A stretch of 64,000 nt of DNA, taken from NCBI RefSeq assembly GCF_016924755.1, contig NZ_JAFFJX010000001.1, positions 372,001 to 436,000 of the forward strand, written 5' to 3'. A model generated the notes under the pieces. That model had not been told where the DNA came from and did no database searches. It saw only the letters and a list, made by a program, of their open reading frames with translations. The DNA is from Longitalea arenae. Lineage in GTDB: Bacteria; Bacteroidota; Bacteroidia; Chitinophagales; Chitinophagaceae. The translations under genes were made by a program, and so were the position numbers. Positions 62,595-64,000 of the stretch are shown here, piece by piece; position 1 is the stretch's first letter; each line of letters begins with the position of its first letter.

Positions 62595-64000
62595 TCAGCT
62601 AATTGGCTTTTCAACCCATGCGTTGTTTTCCTTCAACAAATTAATCAATTCTTCCACAGCAATGGCGCTGTCGACATTGCGTTTCACAATTTCTTTTCCT
62701 TTATATAAGGTGATCTTGCCCACACCGCTGCCTACATAGCCAAAATCGGCATCGGCCATTTCGCCGGGCCCATTCACAATACAACCCATGATAGCGATCT
62801 TGACACCTTTCAGGTGATGGGTCACCGAACGGATCTTTGCCGTGGTCTCCTGCAGATCGAACAGGGTTCTTCCGCACGATGGACAGGAAATATATTCCGT
62901 TTTTGAAATACGGGTACGCGTAGCCTGTAATATGGAGAACGAGGTATTGTTGATGAACTGGTGATTGTTCTTTGTTTCCAGGTAAGTACGGCCACTTACT
63001 TTCTGGTTCAGGAGCTTCGTTGGTTCATTCATCAGCCAGATGCCATCGCCCATACCATCGAGCAGCAGGGCGCCGCTGTCGGTTGAGAAATGGATCAGTT
63101 GTTCATCGATGGTAGTGTCATGGCTTTCTACGGCGAGGATCACCGGGCAGTTGATGCCCTGGTTCATCAGTTCAATAATATATCGCCGTACAGCGGGCAT
63201 GGCATGCGGGTTGGAAGCATACAAACAGAGTACTACGGTACGATCTGTGCGGATCTTCTGTAAGAGTTCAAGCGATGCTGGTTCATCTACATCTGCGGCA
63301 ACAAAGTTCAGGATGCCTGAATGATCGGTTCCTTTCAGGTATTCAGTAGATTGAAATAATGGATAATACTTTTCTTTGTCCGGCGCCTGTAACCAGGTAT
63401 TAAAATCGCAGATCACTTTCAGGGTGCCCGGTAAGGCAAAGTCAAGTATTTTTTTACCGGTGTACAAATAATCTGCAGCGGCGTCGGCAATGGTGAATTT
63501 ATCAGTTTCAGTATTGTACGTGTAGCCAATGGCCTGCAGGTCTTCATGATGAATAGCGGCCGCTTTCATAAAATCAGCCACGACCACAGGTACCTGTTTA
63601 CCGCCGATATTGGAAACAGTATTTGTGTTTCGTCTTGTATATTCGAAAGGAGAATAGGGAATTTTGTTGATGGCCGGAATGATCGATGGTTTATGCGCTG
63701 TAGCCGATTGTCTGTTGGTATAGCGCTTAACCAGGTCACGGCAAACCGGAATCTCGAACTCGGGGTCTTCGGTGAGTGATACGCGAATGGTATCGCCCAG
63801 GCCATCTTCCAGCAAAGAACCAATGCCGATGGCTGATTTTATTCTTCCATCTTCGCCATCTCCGGCTTCTGTTACACCCAGGTGCAGGGGATAACATTCG
63901 CCAAACTCATCCATCATTACGTGCACCAGCAAGCGGTAAGCCTGCACCATTACCTGCGGATTGCTGGCTTTCATGCTCAATACAATATTATGATAGCTTT
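62595..64000 (-). CDS. ispG: 4-hydroxy-3-methylbut-2-enyl diphosphate synthase, large (insert-containing) type, 5' end beyond window
   Basis: At least ~468 aa visible. The frame stays open to the window end (codons ...SYHNIVLSMKASN), so the N-terminus lies outside; the apparent start at 63980 is not real. IspG signatures: SMKASNPQVMVQAYRLLV, PLHLGVTEAGDG, an inserted domain, and the Fe-S motif CPSCGRTLFD...MGCIVNGPGEMADADFGYVG. Acts in the MEP isoprenoid pathway. The last codons, PIS and TGA, are written in a GCCAATTAGCTGA repeat-like word. Confidence 0.95.
   Translation of the reverse strand, partial: SYHNIVLSMKASNPQVMVQAYRLLVHVMMDEFGECYPLHLGVTEAGDGEDGRIKSAIGIGSLLEDGLGDTIRVSLTEDPEFEIPVCRDLVKRYTNRQSATAHKPSIIPAINKIPYSPFEYTRRNTNTVSNIGGKQVPVVVADFMKAAAIHHEDLQAIGYTYNTETDKFTIADAAADYLYTGKKILDFALPGTLKVICDFNTWLQAPDKEKYYPLFQSTEYLKGTDHSGILNFVAADVDEPASLELLQKIRTDRTVVLCLYASNPHAMPAVRRYIIELMNQGINCPVILAVESHDTTIDEQLIHFSTDSGALLLDGMGDGIWLMNEPTKLLNQKVSGRTYLETKNNHQFINNTSFSILQATRTRISKTEYISCPSCGRTLFDLQETTAKIRSVTHHLKGVKIAIMGCIVNGPGEMADADFGYVGSGVGKITLYKGKEIVKRNVDSAIAVEELINLLKENNAWVEKPIS

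Overview
The window looks like a chromosomal segment of a Bacteroidota species, most likely family Chitinophagaceae (family level is an inference). Supporting signs are TAnnTTTG-type -7 promoter elements, many Cys-anchored lipoproteins, a SusD-like protein, a GldA-type ABC ATPase, a large-type IspG, KorA-type 2-oxoacid oxidoreductase, ECF sigma/anti-sigma/beta-barrel modules and an absence of Shine-Dalgarno sequences. I see no rRNA, tRNA, CRISPR array, prophage or intact insertion sequence. The region is ordinary housekeeping and envelope chromosome with some unusual accessory loci.

Layout. 1-10 kb: dacB-like peptidase, an ECF sigma factor followed by an unusual TM-linker-barrel protein, mutL, a GH3/beta-lactamase fusion and a DinB-like protein. 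10-21 kb: korA (no korB beside it), two paralogous repeat-bearing lipoproteins, then a tightly packed minus-strand operon (21253 to 14389): beta-propeller lipoprotein, a 1213-aa metallophosphatase/BamA-like barrel protein, an HD-domain protein fused to a Pycsar-type membrane effector domain, and a membrane-bound class III nucleotide cyclase. 21-36 kb: nth, ftsB/divIC, eno, gldA, a GH130 lipoprotein, two SulP anion transporters with a beta-carbonic anhydrase, an MHS-family MFS transporter and acs. 36-45 kb: a FAS1-SusD fusion without SusC, an L,D-transpeptidase, a second ECF sigma/anti-sigma/barrel module, kbl, a broken TPR gene and an M50-like membrane protease. 45-54 kb: ridA, tandem and dispersed short repeats, tsaB, an ArsR regulator with an MBL/rhodanese sulfur enzyme, a response regulator with Glu at the phosphoacceptor position, an LpxL-like acyltransferase, and an AmgK-like kinase fused to a RapZ C-terminal domain. 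53-64 kb: a Crp/Fnr regulator beside a perfect TGTGA-N6-TCACA palindrome, a VOC protein, a MurU-like nucleotidyltransferase, nadB, galM/galK, GyrI-like and DinB proteins, a WYL regulator and the C-terminal part of ispG.

The best candidate for an undescribed system is the cyclase plus HD-Pycsar-effector pair (14389-16747). A cyclic-nucleotide synthase sits next to a protein that appears to join a phosphodiesterase-like HD domain to a Pycsar TM effector. The cyclase has a non-canonical substrate-selecting pair (Gln/Ala). A second theme is a set of short degenerate repeat families that sit at gene boundaries, in some cases supplying stop codons, C-terminal residues or even a start codon, and in one case lying inside the mutL linker.
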